A stretch of DNA of 64,000 nt, from NCBI RefSeq assembly GCF_028858725.1, contig NC_084768.1, forward strand, positions 30,596,664 through 30,660,663. Reading direction: 5' to 3'. The notes below the pieces were generated by a model. It had not been told where the DNA came from. It did no database searches and saw only the letters and a list, made by a program, of their open reading frames with translations. The position numbers and the translations under genes were made by a program. Origin of the DNA: Colius striatus. Its lineage: Eukaryota > Chordata > Aves > Coliiformes > Coliidae. Below are positions 24,830-35,310 of this stretch, piece by piece (positions within the stretch are counted from its first letter, which is position 1; the number at the start of each line of letters is the position of its first letter).

Positions 24830-26320
24830 TAACTTTGAAACAATATACTAGCTGCTGGAGCTCAAAGGGCCAGAAAAATCATATAATAATAAAAAGCTGT
24901 TACAAATTGTGCCTCTTAAATCCAGAGGGTCAAACATCTCAAATAAAACTTAGTGAAAGAGTGTCTCCCTAATGGAGTGCCTTTTGTACTCCGTGAATGA
25001 GGGAGCCTAGGTTAACAAAGTGTATGAAATTCAGTCTGTGGCTTTAATGCAGCTCACAGTGACAACGTTTCCTCTCTGCCATCCTGTACCCAGCCTCTCC
25101 ACTGACTGGTATTAACTGTGAAGACGAGTGGACATCATCTCTCTGCTTCCTCATTTGGCGCCCATCCTTACAGACATCATTGCTAAATTATCAGATTATG
25201 TATCTCACATTAAAATTTGGAAGAGAGCAAATCTGTTAAATAACTTTCCCATCGAGTTCTCACCACTGAGAGTGAGGGGAAGAGGGAGAAAGGAGGGATG
25301 CCAAGGGCATCCTGGTCAGCGCTGCAGTCCCTGGTACTCTCACCCCACTGCTCCACACGAGGCTGGTCAAGAGCTGGAGGTCTAAAAACTGCAGCCACAG
25401 GCAAACTTGGAGCTGCTAGAGGTTTATGCAATCATGTAAATACATACACACAGACACACACGGTTACGTATCTACAGAGAAGCAGGCGAATAAGTCAGCG
25501 CCCGCAGAAATAAACAATCATTAACAGGGGAGCGAAGCTGAGCAATCACAGGAGAACACGGATTTCTAGGGAAAAAAAAACCCCACCCAACCACCTCAGC
25601 CTCCTTTTCCATTCTTACTTGTGCTATCACCCCATTACGTTAAACGTATTTCATAAATTAGTAATCTGGCCGCAACACTTGACGCTCCTGGAGGATCCTG
25701 TGAATCACCACGGCCGTTTATTCGTTTGCAAACTTCATTACGCCGGGAATAAATCAACATGTTACAATATCTCAGCCAGCCAAATTTCAGGTGGTTTCTT
25801 TTTTTTTTTCCCCCCCTCAGCTCCCACTTCCTTTTTCGTTCTTGCTTGCTCCCTTCTTGCCCAGCACCTCCCCACCCCCAGCAACACGGACAGATCAGGC
25901 TGCGGCGGGGCCAGTCATTATGAAAATCTATCGTTAATACACTCCCAATGTCAAAGTGTCACAGGTTTAAATACAGAACCCAAAAATAAGAAAACTAACT
26001 GGCCTTCTTAATTAAAAAAATATGGATTGTGGGGGTAAGGAGCTGAAGGGAAGGTCTGGGTGCTGGGAAGGCGGTGGGCACAGGTGGGGTGAGCAACTGC
26101 TACTTTTCTGCCTCTATGCTGATTTTTTTTAATTTAGCACCTCGTGCAAATCCAGATTAAAATAACTCCAGCTATTGATCCGAGCAGTGGAATTGACATT
26201 AATTTTAGTTCACTTCTCACTTTGCAAAGGGATCAATAGGAAGTAATAACAGCTGACATCCCCGCTGAAAGGAGGAGAAAAGACGGGCTAGAGACAGAAA
26301 TCGAAAAGCAACCAAATAAA
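24830..26320. promoter_or_regulatory. Candidate conserved non-coding cluster in RNF220 intron 1
   Basis: Repeat-free AT-rich DNA carries dense transcription-factor-like words: CGTTTATTCGTTTGCAAAC (near 25715), GTCATTATGAAAATCTATCG (near 25913), CTATTGATCCGAGC (near 26171), TGACATTAATTTTAG (near 26193) and GGGATCAATAGG (near 26228). It lies 1-3 kb 5' of the coding exon and upstream of the AC repeat. Conservation is suspected, not measured. Confidence 0.35.
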
Positions 26321-26914
26321 TCAGCAGCTACTTTTCCACGGCATCAGACAAACTCCAAACAGATTGCAAAAAGTCTTTGTTGAATTAACTAAACAAGGAG
26401 TAGAGGGAGGGGGGGTGAAGATCAATCTGGGAAGCTGCATAAACTGTCTACCAAGTATGAAGGTTAGAGGGACAGACTGAACACAAACTCTATTTTCCTG
26501 ATCATTATTTTTTTCATGGCTACCTATGTGCATAACTATTGGGTTGTAGAGCTACCCTGCTTAAAGTGCACACAAATTACCTGTGTAATCGTGTATGGTA
26601 CTAATAACAAGGCTCCACACGCCCCAACCAAGACAAATTGAATCAACAGCTTCTAGCCCTGAACCATAAAAGAAAAAAGAATCTCTCACCAAGGCACAAG
26701 TTGTAATCAGTTATCTCTGGCTCGGGTCTGATTTCTCTGCTTACGGAGGCTGTAGCACTGTGCTGAATTAGTTAAGAGGAAAGTCTGATCAAAGTAGGAG
26801 AAGCCATGACAGAGCTGGATTTAGCAGGCATCACAAACACCCAGCAAGTGGAGAAAACAGCAGTGACCACCGGTTAGAAGCGTAAAAGCCACTTGCTAGT
26901 CAGCCTGCACTGAA

Positions 26915-26937
26915 ACACACACACACACACACACACA
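26915..26937. repeat. (AC)n microsatellite
   Basis: A pure AC run of about 11 repeats lies in RNF220 intron 1, between the promoters and the first coding exon. It is an ordinary short tandem repeat, probably polymorphic. Confidence 0.95.
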
Positions 26938-27569
26938 GGCGAGCACATGCACATCCCATACACAGCCAGGAGATCTGTAAACCTCTTACTAAAAATATTA
27001 CTCGGAGTTCCTATGACTCTCTGCTATCGATTAAAATAAATAAAACACACCACTCCAGTTTCTACAACAGGTTGCATTTTTGTGGTCTCTCAACCATTTC
27101 CAAATGCCAGAGATTAAAATAATGGGGCAAATTAACATTTTTTTCCCTCCAGAAACAAAGTTTTCTTGGGGGAAAAAAAAAATTAATTAACAGGCTATGG
27201 GGAGGAAAAAAACCCCACAAGATTAAAACAATAGGAAATCCGGGAAAATTGATGATGCATGTAAATTAGGAAATACCCAAGGAAAAAAAAAAATCACAAT
27301 ATCCATTTACATTAAAAAGTTTTTTCCCCATAAATGTCAAGTAGGAATTTAGAAATATGCTCTGTGCAGAAAAGCCAAAGATTATAAAACAAAATAATGC
27401 CAGCTGTTTGGGGATTTAAGTGCTCAAATGGATTATATATTTGAACCAAACTGGATTTCCTTATAATAAATAAAACAAATGCAAGCTCGAAAGCCAACAA
27501 AGGAGAGCTCTCATCACTGGATTAAGATACAAAGGAAAAACTGTTAATTTTATTTTCTCTTTCCAACCC

Positions 27570-28720
27570 GTGAAATATGCCAACGGCAGCCGCACACCCG
27601 GGCAGCTGCTGGGCAGAGCGGTTTGAGGGGAGAAGGAAAAGAAAGAAAAGAAAGAAAAACAGTAAAAATAGGAGAGAGAGGGGAGCGGAGGAGCCGTCCG
27701 GAGCGGTCAGCACCGGCTCCGGCCCCGGGCGGCTCCGCCGGGCAGGGCGGCCCGGCCCCGGCCCCTCGCCCCGCACCGCGCTCCCGCTTTTGTTGTGCTG
27801 TAAACTTCTGGTTAAAAAATTGTGGGGTTTTAATTCAAAAAAAAAAGAAAAGAAAAGAAAAAAAAATGAAAATGAGAGGGGGGGAAAAAGGGAGAATAAA
27901 AGCCCCCGGGCGCGGAGTGTGATCACCGCAGCGGCGGGAGGGAGGGAGAGAGCGGCGGGGCTTTGGCGAGAGGGGGAAAATAAACGAGGGAAGGAAAAAA
28001 AACCAAGCACCACAACGTACCAAGGGGCTGCCGGCCGGTTCGCCCCGGGCCCGCTCCCAACTTGAATCCGAACGAAAATAGCGGCCGGCGTGGCCCCGGG
28101 GGAAGCCCGGCTCGCCCGGGCAGGGCGGGCACCAGCCCCTCGGCGGCCCCGGGGGAAGCCCGGCTCGCCCGGGCAGGGCGGGCACTGGCCCCTCGGCGGC
28201 CCCGGGGGAAGCCCGGCTCGCCCGGGCAGGGCGGGCACGGGCCCCTCGGCGGCCCCGGCCCCGCCGCCGCGCCCGCCCCGGCGAGGGAAACCAGCGGGGC
28301 TGCCACCCGCCGGGCTCCTCACTTCCCGCTCCCCGTTCCTCTCCCCCGCCTGGAAGTGAGGGGAATGTGTCAGATAAACCGAAATCAAACGAAGTAAAAC
28401 AAGAAGGGGGCGAACCCCGAGGTATAGAGCCTACCGCTAACACCGAGCCCCGCCGCTCCGCGCTCCCCGCCGGCAAATTAAACAGGTGTTTTGTGGCCCG
28501 GCGGGGCTCGGCTCGGCTCGGCCCAGCTGTCCCGCCGAGAAGCGGTGATTGAGGCGCAGCCGGGGCTGCTCTTCTCCTGCCTCCCCGGGAACGATTGACC
28601 GGCAGGGAGGGGGAGAAGCGGGCTCCGCCGGCCCGCTCCGCACAGCCCCTTAGGTCGCCTTGTTCCCCCCACTTTTTCCTCCTCCTGAAACGCAAGTCAC
28701 GGCGCTCATCAGCCGCGAGG
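27570..28720. promoter_or_regulatory. CpG island, proximal RNF220 promoter region
   Basis: This block is very GC-rich with frequent CpG, in contrast to the AT-rich DNA on its left. It contains GC boxes and a run of CGGCT repeats near 28508-28525. A 53-bp minisatellite sits at its centre (separate entry). Long reading frames on both strands here (up to 288 codons, mostly Pro, Arg, Gly and Ala) are composition artefacts. It lies 4-5 kb upstream of the first RNF220 coding exon, on the expected side for a minus-strand promoter. Confidence 0.8.
28092..28250. repeat. 53-bp GC-rich minisatellite, three copies
   Basis: Three head-to-tail units start at 28092, 28145 and 28198. They begin GGCCCCGGGGGAAGCCCGG and end GCCCCTCGGC. 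They differ only at a dinucleotide after GGGCAC (CA, TG, GG), so the array is young or homogenised. A fourth unit starts GGCCCCG at 28251 and then diverges. The period is not a multiple of three, so it does not encode a protein repeat. It lies inside the proximal CpG island of RNF220. Confidence 0.95.
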
Positions 28721-28760
28721 ATGACCGGAGTTGTTTGGATTTATTGCAACAATCACTTAC

Positions 28761-28835
28761 CATACACGTTTCCTGTGTGGAAGGCTAAGCATTCAACACA
28801 ACTCTCTAAGTAGACAGTTCCTAATGATTTCATTG
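28761..28835 (-). other. RNF220: Possible alternative or internal 5' UTR exon of RNF220
   Basis: A minus-strand donor close to consensus, GTATG|GTAAGTG, ends at 28761 at the edge of the 27.6-28.7 kb CpG island. About 60-70 bases upstream is a weak AG acceptor. It could close a third alternative first exon or a small untranslated exon. Evidence is the splice motif alone. Confidence 0.22.
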
Positions 28836-29202
28836 TGGTCAACCAGATGGTTTTTATGTATTTAGATCTGAAGGTGAAGAATTATTTTCCATGCTTCCAA
28901 CCTATTTACAGACTTCCCTGGTCTAGAGCTGTGGGGTTGTTGGTTACAAGAAAGAAAATCCTGCGATTTCTCGATCGCATCGCTGGATGATCCAGAAAGT
29001 TTTCTAAAGGACCTAAAGCGAAAACAAGGATAATTGCTTTCACCTCTTCTGGCTTTCCGAGCTACGCCGTTCACACGTGGAGTAATTTTAGCTCATTCGT
29101 TGAGTAACGCTGACAAGTTAAAGCGCCTCTCTACCTTTGTTTTCCCTGCAATAATAAAACCAGAACGAAGCCGCGTGTGAGCCCCAGGCGGGGGGCTCCT
29201 AC

Positions 29203-29300
29203 CTGAGAGCGGTCGGGGGCAAGGGCGGCGAGCCTTGGGGGCTGAAGGACCCGAGGAGGGGACAGGAGGCTGAGCAAACTTCAGCTTCGTCCGCAATTAA
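29203..29300 (-). other. RNF220: Alternative RNF220 first-exon candidate
   Basis: On the minus strand, CTCTCAG|GTAGGA is a good donor with its last exon base at 29203, in moderately CpG-rich DNA between the two main islands. Spliced to 23642 it would give a 5' UTR with no ATG in the RNF220 frame. RNF220 is known to use several first exons in mammals, so this is plausible, but nothing beyond the donor and base composition supports it. The 5' limit is arbitrary. Confidence 0.3.
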
Positions 29301-29729
29301 GCTAAGTGGCGGCTTAACAACGGGTGTTTCAAAAAAACCCCCCAAACCTAAACACAACAATAAAACGAGCTAAAGAATAATTCGGTCTTCGAGCGGGGAT
29401 AGAACATTTTTGGCACGGCTTAAAACTCAAGTTCACGCGGGGACCGCGCGCCTGCAAAAATGAAAGCTCCGGAGTAAATAAAATTACTGGCTGTTCGGTG
29501 TTTGTTGAGCGCACAGAAACCCTCGCGGGTTTGGGTTGGTTTTGGGCGGGTTTTTTTTTGCAGATACTTTTATTGCAAAATAAAAGCCTTAGTTTATGTA
29601 TTTGAGGGGGGGAAAAAAAACCCCAAACAACAAGCAAACAAACAGAAGCAAGCCCTGGGTGAGTGGGTGTGTGGATCTGCTTGTTTCCTTTGAAAAAAAA
29701 GAAAAAAGTTTTTGTTTTGCAGCCGCTGG

Positions 29730-30520
29730 GAAATGAAATTGTCGCTGCCCGGAGCGGCCGTGGAGGGAGCGAGGTCCTGGGCGCAGCGGAGGGCAGCGAG
29801 GAAATAACTCCGCGGCTTGCCCCACCAAAACAATCAAGGGAAGAAACAAGCAAACAAACAACAACAAAAAAGAAAAATAGTTAAAAAATAGTATCTCTGT
29901 CGGAGCGAGGGATCTGTGCCGGTCTGTGGGTCCGGCCGGGTCCCCCCCCGCCGTGCGCCGTCCCCAGCCGGGCTGCAGCGGCTGTCCCCGGCACCTGATC
30001 CTCCGGGTGGCTACCGGTCCCCCGGAAAGCAATGGGGGGGTTGATCCGGGCAGCTTAGGGCTCACCGAGGGTGCGGGCCCCCCCCCCCCCCCCCCGCTTT
30101 TATCTGCCTTTGCCCTCGGCATTACCATGCCGATCCCCACCCACCCGGCCCTCCCCGCAGCCGGCGCGGCTCCCGGCCGCCGCCGAGCCGCCCGGCTTCC
30201 CCGGCGCTGGGGAGGCAGAAGGGGGAAGGGGGAAAGGGCACGGGGGTTGGAGGAGGAAGGGAAGCGGGGGAGGGAGGGAGAGAAACTTGCCCTGCAAAGT
30301 TTGCGTGTGGCCGGGCAGCCCCGGTGGCCGGTACTCACGGTGCGGCTGCCGGCGGGGGCTGCGCGGAGCTGGCGGTGAGCGGGGAGCAGGGGAGTCCCGG
30401 GCGTGCTGGCCCCGCTGCGCGCCCGCGGCTCGCATGTAGCAGAGCGGGAGGCGGCGGGGGTGCGAGGGAAGGAGCAGTGCTGCCTCTCAGTGCCGGCTCT
30501 CATCAGTGAATGAGCCTCCA
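29730..30520. promoter_or_regulatory. CpG island, distal RNF220 promoter region
   Basis: A second GC- and CpG-rich block contains the best first-exon donor for RNF220 (exon side at 30339) and an 18-base C tract. GC-rich DNA continues weakly to about 30960. Together with the island at 27.6-28.7 kb it suggests two or more RNF220 promoters. Reading frames such as the 342-codon minus-strand frame over 29589-30617 are low-complexity and not believed. Confidence 0.8.
30078..30095. repeat. C18 homopolymer (G18 on the RNF220 sense strand)
   Basis: An uninterrupted run of 18 C lies in the distal CpG island. On the transcribed-sense strand of RNF220 it is a G run within the first intron. Such tracts can form G-quadruplex or i-motif structures and are prone to length error in sequencing. 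Confidence 0.9.
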
Positions 30521-30540
30521 CTCTCCGAGGGACTCCTGGC
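30339..30540 (-). other. RNF220: Candidate RNF220 first exon (distal CpG promoter), 5' end uncertain
   Basis: A strong minus-strand donor, CACC|GTGAGTACC, has its exon side at 30339 inside a CpG-rich block, which is what a first exon should look like. Joined to the acceptor at 23642 it gives a normal 5' region. An ATG at 30435 opens a frame of 32 codons plus one base. Across the junction that frame stays open through the 14 untranslated codons of exon 2 and enters the RNF220 frame at MDLH. The ATG context is weak (T at -3, C at +4), so the segment may be only 5' UTR. The transcription start is not visible; a CA/TG repeat at 30543-30592 and a ZNF143-like motif at 30634-30652 lie upstream. The upper coordinate is a guess. 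Confidence 0.5.
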
Positions 30541-30542
30541 TG

Positions 30543-30592
30543 CACACACACATGCACACACACACACACACACGCACACACACACACTCGCA
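30543..30592. repeat. CA/TG dinucleotide repeat upstream of distal RNF220 exon
   Basis: An interrupted (CA)n of about 50 bases with TG and CG interruptions lies directly 5' of the candidate distal first exon. Alternating purine-pyrimidine DNA here could adopt Z-form and is likely length-polymorphic. Confidence 0.9.
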
Positions 30593-30633
30593 CACGGAGC
30601 CCGGCTGAGCACTGCATACATTAGGGCACTCGG

Positions 30634-30652
30634 GCAGTATGGGAAATGCAGT
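30634..30652 (-). promoter_or_regulatory. ZNF143/THAP11-like site upstream of distal RNF220 exon
   Basis: The plus strand reads GCAGTATGGGAAATGCAGT. Its complement has the form ACTGCA-TT-TCCCAT-ACT-GC, which matches the ACTACAnnTCCCAGnnnGC promoter motif except at two fixed positions. It lies just upstream of the candidate first exon, in CpG-containing DNA. Binding is an inference. Confidence 0.35.
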
Positions 30653-32749
30653 CCAGGACCGGGCTCTCACCCCGCACAGCCCCCGGAGTTTGCCCAAATG
30701 GGGCGTCAGGGGGTTGCTCCCCTTCCCGGGGCGCCGCTTCTCCCCCAGCCCCTCCGCACCGGAGTCACCCACCCACCGTTAGCTTCTGGTACAGATCATA
30801 TTTTCCATCGCGCAGGTCCCTCCCGAATTGCAACGAGGTCTCCGGGGCGGCAGCAGCCCCCCGGGGCAGCCCCGTATCCCATCCGTGCCCTTCGGGATGC
30901 CCACGGGCAAACAGCCTTCCCCCACACACCCCACGCTGTGTCAGCTGGCACCCAGGGGTGCTCAGGAATGGGCAGATCTAATAAACATCCCTAAATTAGC
31001 CTCGGACAGCCTCAGCAGAGTCAGAGAGCAAATTAGGGGCTCCACAGTCCCAGGGTTACTCCACGCACATCACTAATTTCGTGTTTCCTGGATGCTCGTT
31101 GCGGCTCTGTATGACCCTTCCCACATCCGCACGCGGCTGCAGGCGACTCCCCAGCCAGCCCTGGGATTGTCCCGACCAAAAATCGCCACTCGTAGGGAAT
31201 GGAAGAGCCAATTGTAGATGGGGGCTCAGATGAAACACTTGTCTCATTGTTTCTGGTGAAGTGCATCAGGCATTGAGATAAGAGACATTTATTACACCCA
31301 AGAGGGAACTGGTTTGGTTTTTTTCCTTGAACTGATGAATAATTTCAGGTTGTTCTTAAAAAAACAGAGTATGGGCAGCATTTTGTGGCTCTCATATAAC
31401 TCTGCACTGGCTTTCTCAAAATAAGACCATGCTGTATGGCATACACTGAAAAAAGAAGTCCTCTCCATCAGCATCATCAACCACTTGAGCTATATTCTAT
31501 GTGTGTGTGAGAGCGTAAGAGGGATTATGTACTTGTGTCACCCAACAACTTTTGTGTAAGCATCACTCAACTGTGTGGGCTGGTTCTGTCTGTTAGTCCA
31601 TGGGATCGCTGAATGAGCCAGCTCCTATAAAAGTGTTCACAGGAACAGGGAGAAACATAGCCCCAGGCCTTAATTGGGTGCATTGTACAGACCATAAAGG
31701 GTCTGTTTCTCTGCTAGGCTGAAGGTCACCCGTCTCTGAAGGCCTGCACCACCTCAGGGACAGGCCTTGTGCAGTCAGGATGGCATGCCTCAGGAATGGA
31801 AAAGTCTTTGGTAGTAAAAGCATGAGGAAAAAAAAAGAAAACCAAGAGGCTTTCTTATTTTCACACTTCAATTTAAAAATAAAACAAAGAATATCAAGCT
31901 CCTAAACTCAGGAAAGCACCTGGGTGAAGGAGCTTCTCGTTCTCCCTTTACATAACCATCAGCAGCTCCACTTCCTGCTCTGACCTGCATCTCAGCCATG
32001 CAGAGGCTGGTGGTACTCAACCAAAAAAGCACGCTTCCCCTTCGAGGCAGCTGCTCCACTGCTGCTTTCCTGTACACCTTGTGTGTGAGTGAGGAGACTG
32101 GCAGGGCAGGCAGGCAGCTGTGGCACAATGGTAAATGTGGACTCACATTCCTGAGCTGCTTTTCAGATTTGTGTAAAAGCTGGTATTTAGATACTCCAGG
32201 TAAAAATCTCCCACAGCTGTGGGCAAACAGTACTGTGCATATATTCTGCTCCTGAATAACGTCTTGCAGTTACCTCTTGATTAACCAGAGGTATGATTTT
32301 TGGGGTTGATCATCTCTCACAGCTCATTGGAAACAGCTGCACTTACAGACATGGCCTGACCCACGAGTCCTGGGGATGCTGAATTCATTGGCAGCACACA
32401 CATACCCAAGACACTCATTCTGCAGCGTGCTCCACATAGACGGGACCAGCCAGTTGAGGACTTTGGTAAATAATCTGTAGGTTTGTCTAGATGAGCCAGA
32501 TTTTAAATAACATCAGAGCTTTGACACACTTCAGGAAGCCACATTAAAAACCAGCCCTTATCTCCCAGGGATCTTGGGGAAAACACTCAGCCTGTGAACA
32601 GGCACAGCCCAATTCTGCTCCAGCTTCACAGTCACATTTGCACCATTCTGGTTAAGAAAGTGCTGTTACAATGAGGCCGTATTTTCAGTGCTTACAGCAC
32701 GGTGAAAAACCATCCCTCAGATTTAAACATCTTCCTTTTGTTCTTAGTC

Positions 32750-33620
32750 AAAAAGCAATCGAATGGGGGTTTTTTTCTGATTTCATTTCCTTAGGATGGA
32801 AGGGAAAGGGTTTGAATCCCGTGCCGGTGACCGATTTATGCGAGCTGAGAATCAAGCGCCATGTTTTGAGGCTCTAAAAAACATTAATGCAGCTTTATTT
32901 AACTTTATGTTACTGCACCATTGCACAAGAACTTAATACAGTTTGGACTCAGGGAACAAGCCTGGCGTTTAGCTAGCTTCTGTGAGCAATGTCTTCGGAG
33001 GAAAATGAGAAGATACACTCAAGTTATTTATATTTGTAATTACCATTAATCTGTATTAGTAATGAGGGTTTTGATCCTGAAAATGGATCCATAAACATGG
33101 ACTCCTGCACCACTGTGGAGCTGTGACACGCACAGAGGCCCATAGGAAAAATTTCCACTGAAATATATTCTACCCGGATAATTTGAACCCTAAAATACCT
33201 TTGAACATCTGATTTAACTTTGCTCGTGCTGCTCGTCTCGAAGAGCAATAGGGGACACCTCCATTTCTTTTCTCCCTTTTTCACTTAACATTAAAACAAA
33301 ATGTGAGATTGTTATGGGTTATCACAGGGCTGTACCTTCTCATTGCAAATGCTGTTCCCAATACTGAAGTCTAAATTAAATTAATATATACAATCCTCAG
33401 CCGACAGAGTTGATTAGATGCACTTAACTTTATGCATACAGATTTCAATAGGATTACCAATAATACATAAAGTCGAGCGTACATGTAAATTCTACCACGA
33501 GCAGGGCCTCGACGGGAAGCCTGCTGGGTTCTTACACTCGAGTCTTAAAACAAGAGACCCTCTCCCTCATCCTTACGTCTTCTAGCTGCTGTTTCATAAA
33601 ATAAGATGGAGAAATATGAT
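32750..33620. promoter_or_regulatory. Candidate conserved non-coding block, intergenic
   Basis: AT-rich, repeat-free DNA includes AATTACCATTAATCTGTATT (near 33039), GTAATGAGGGTTTTGATCC, GATTACCAATAATACATAAAG (near 33452) and CGATTTATGCGAGC (near 32831). No frame longer than 88 codons is present. I infer regulatory DNA from texture only. Confidence 0.3.
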
Positions 33621-35194
33621 CAATCACAAGAGCAACTAGAGAATGCGTGGGGCAAAACTGTATGGCCCGTGTACCAGCAGCACTCCAGCATCCCCTGACA
33701 GTGCGTTGCCTCGGCTGGGAACTGGGCTGTTGTGATTCCTGGTTCCCCAAAAAGGGACACCCCGAGAAAGTGCTGAAATTCTGCAGGTCTGAGCCCACCT
33801 CCTGAAGTCACCGGCACCTTCACCTCCTCCCCTAGCCCCAGCCCATCCCTTGTGGCCTTTTATCCGCGCTAAGAGAGGAGGAGGGGAAAGCAGTTGAAAC
33901 GGTTAATTAAGTAGATAAACCCAAACTTTTAATCGTAATTAGGCTTGCGAGCGGCTCTGGCTTCCCACGAGGCGTGGGTGGCTGCTGGCGAGTGTAATCT
34001 CCATGCCCTCTGCTGGCTACAGCCAGCGTCTCAGCAGCGTGCCACTACCACCCTGCCCTCGCAGCTGAGAGAAGGACCCCTCAGCCCCTCCTGGGAGAAG
34101 ACCCTGGGAAGTGCTACCAGTTGCCACAGTCCCTGCTGGCCAAACGGCTTTGGCCCCTGGTTTTATGAGAGCTGTGGCCCTGGTTTAAGCGTCGATAAGC
34201 GGGCGGCTATGCTCCAGGAGGACAGGAGCTTGAAGCCTCCGCAGTCAGCCGTGTCTCACTCTCTCATGCTGTTAGTGAGGACATCTGAGATGAGGATTGA
34301 CTTGTGAGTTTTGGAGCATTATCCTGGTCTTAGCAGCTGATCTGGGCTTCATACCAGTGATCGGGGTAAGATTTGTCCCATAGCTCAGGGGAGATAATAT
34401 GGGAACTCTTCGTCTTCCGAGCCATCTGTGACTGCCCGCTGCCAGTCCCCTGTCTAGCAGAGGAAGAATTTGGCAGGGCCAGGGTTGAAATCATACTATC
34501 TGCCAGAAGTTTGAAATTTAAAGCTGGCTTCCTCTCAGTGACTAGTCCTCCCAGAATGAGAAAAGGGTCCTTTAAATGACTCACTGACTCATAGGACTAG
34601 TAGTGAGAAAATTTTCTTCAGCTTAGAAAAATTTGCTGAGGCCCACAGATAAATGTGTCCCTTCTTCACCATTGTCATCACCATCACCCAGATCCTTTCC
34701 AAAGTCTGCTGGCTAACCCAGGAGAGCAAGGAGAACCTTCTGGTTCTTCTTCTCAGGGCATGCTGCAAGACACTGCCATAACTTTAAATCTTCCTCATCA
34801 CCAAATCATTACAGCAGAGTGGAGACCATGCCCTGGATTTTGCACAGGAATGCTAGAGATTCTTTATAAACCATTGTCCTGTGATGCTGTTTCCTGTGTG
34901 ACCCTCTTCTTGTGAAGTTCCTCTCCAAAAAGGAGGCTGTAGACTAGATGGCAAATGCCTGACAAGCAACTGTCATCAACCGTTTCAGAATCGCTGCTCA
35001 CGTGTGACATTACCCACATTGTCACAGGCCTAAACGAGGCACTTTTGGAACCCTTTGCTGCTGAGGAAACTTCTCTCCAAAACTCCGTAGCCGAGGCTTT
35101 GTGATTTAAACCCATCCAGCACGCAACGTCCTCTCCTATTGATTATTTCCAGTGTTTGCTGTTACAGCACTGGACACTTGTTTTCTGCACAAGC

Positions 35195-35310
35195 ATTCAC
35201 TCTATTTTTCAGGGGTTTTTGAATCCCTCTCTGAGCAATATCCCGTTGCCAGGAGTTCCACAGGCTAATGGTGTGGAAAAATATTTCCCTGTGACAAGAG
35301 CTACACCTGT
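35195..35310 (-). mobile_element. Probable ancient CR1 remnant
   Basis: TTTTTGAATCCCTCTCTGAG, then AGGAGTTCCACAGGCTAATG, followed by AAAATATTTCCCTGTG, resembles the antisense of an old amniote CR1 subfamily, whose copies share GAGTTCCACAGG and a following TATTTCC word. It is diverged and short; the boundaries are approximate. Confidence 0.42.

Larger units (their letters stand above)
23643..30338 (-). other. RNF220: RNF220 intron 1 (relative to the distal first exon)
   Basis: This is the interval between the distal candidate first exon and the first coding exon. It contains the alternative first-exon candidates, both RNF220 CpG islands (the second only in part), the 53-bp minisatellite and an (AC)n run. 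The part from 23.7 to 27.5 kb is AT-rich, with no recognised transposon and no recognisable coding frame; much of it looks like conserved non-coding sequence. Confidence 0.7.

Noticed and set aside
27522-28695. Minus-strand frames of 286-288 codons across the proximal CpG island
   Set aside because: Proline-, arginine- and glycine-rich translation in several overlapping frames comes from GC-rich DNA and the 53-bp repeat, whose period is not a multiple of three. No known domain is present.
29589-30617. 342-codon minus-strand frame in the distal CpG island
   Set aside because: Low-complexity sequence spanning the CA repeat, the candidate donor and the C18 tract; no family resemblance. Only the short part before the donor at 30339 is kept as a question.
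32800-32835. tRNA-like B-box word GGTTTGAATCCC
   Set aside because: No matching A box, acceptor stem or anticodon arm can be drawn upstream; it is a chance match.
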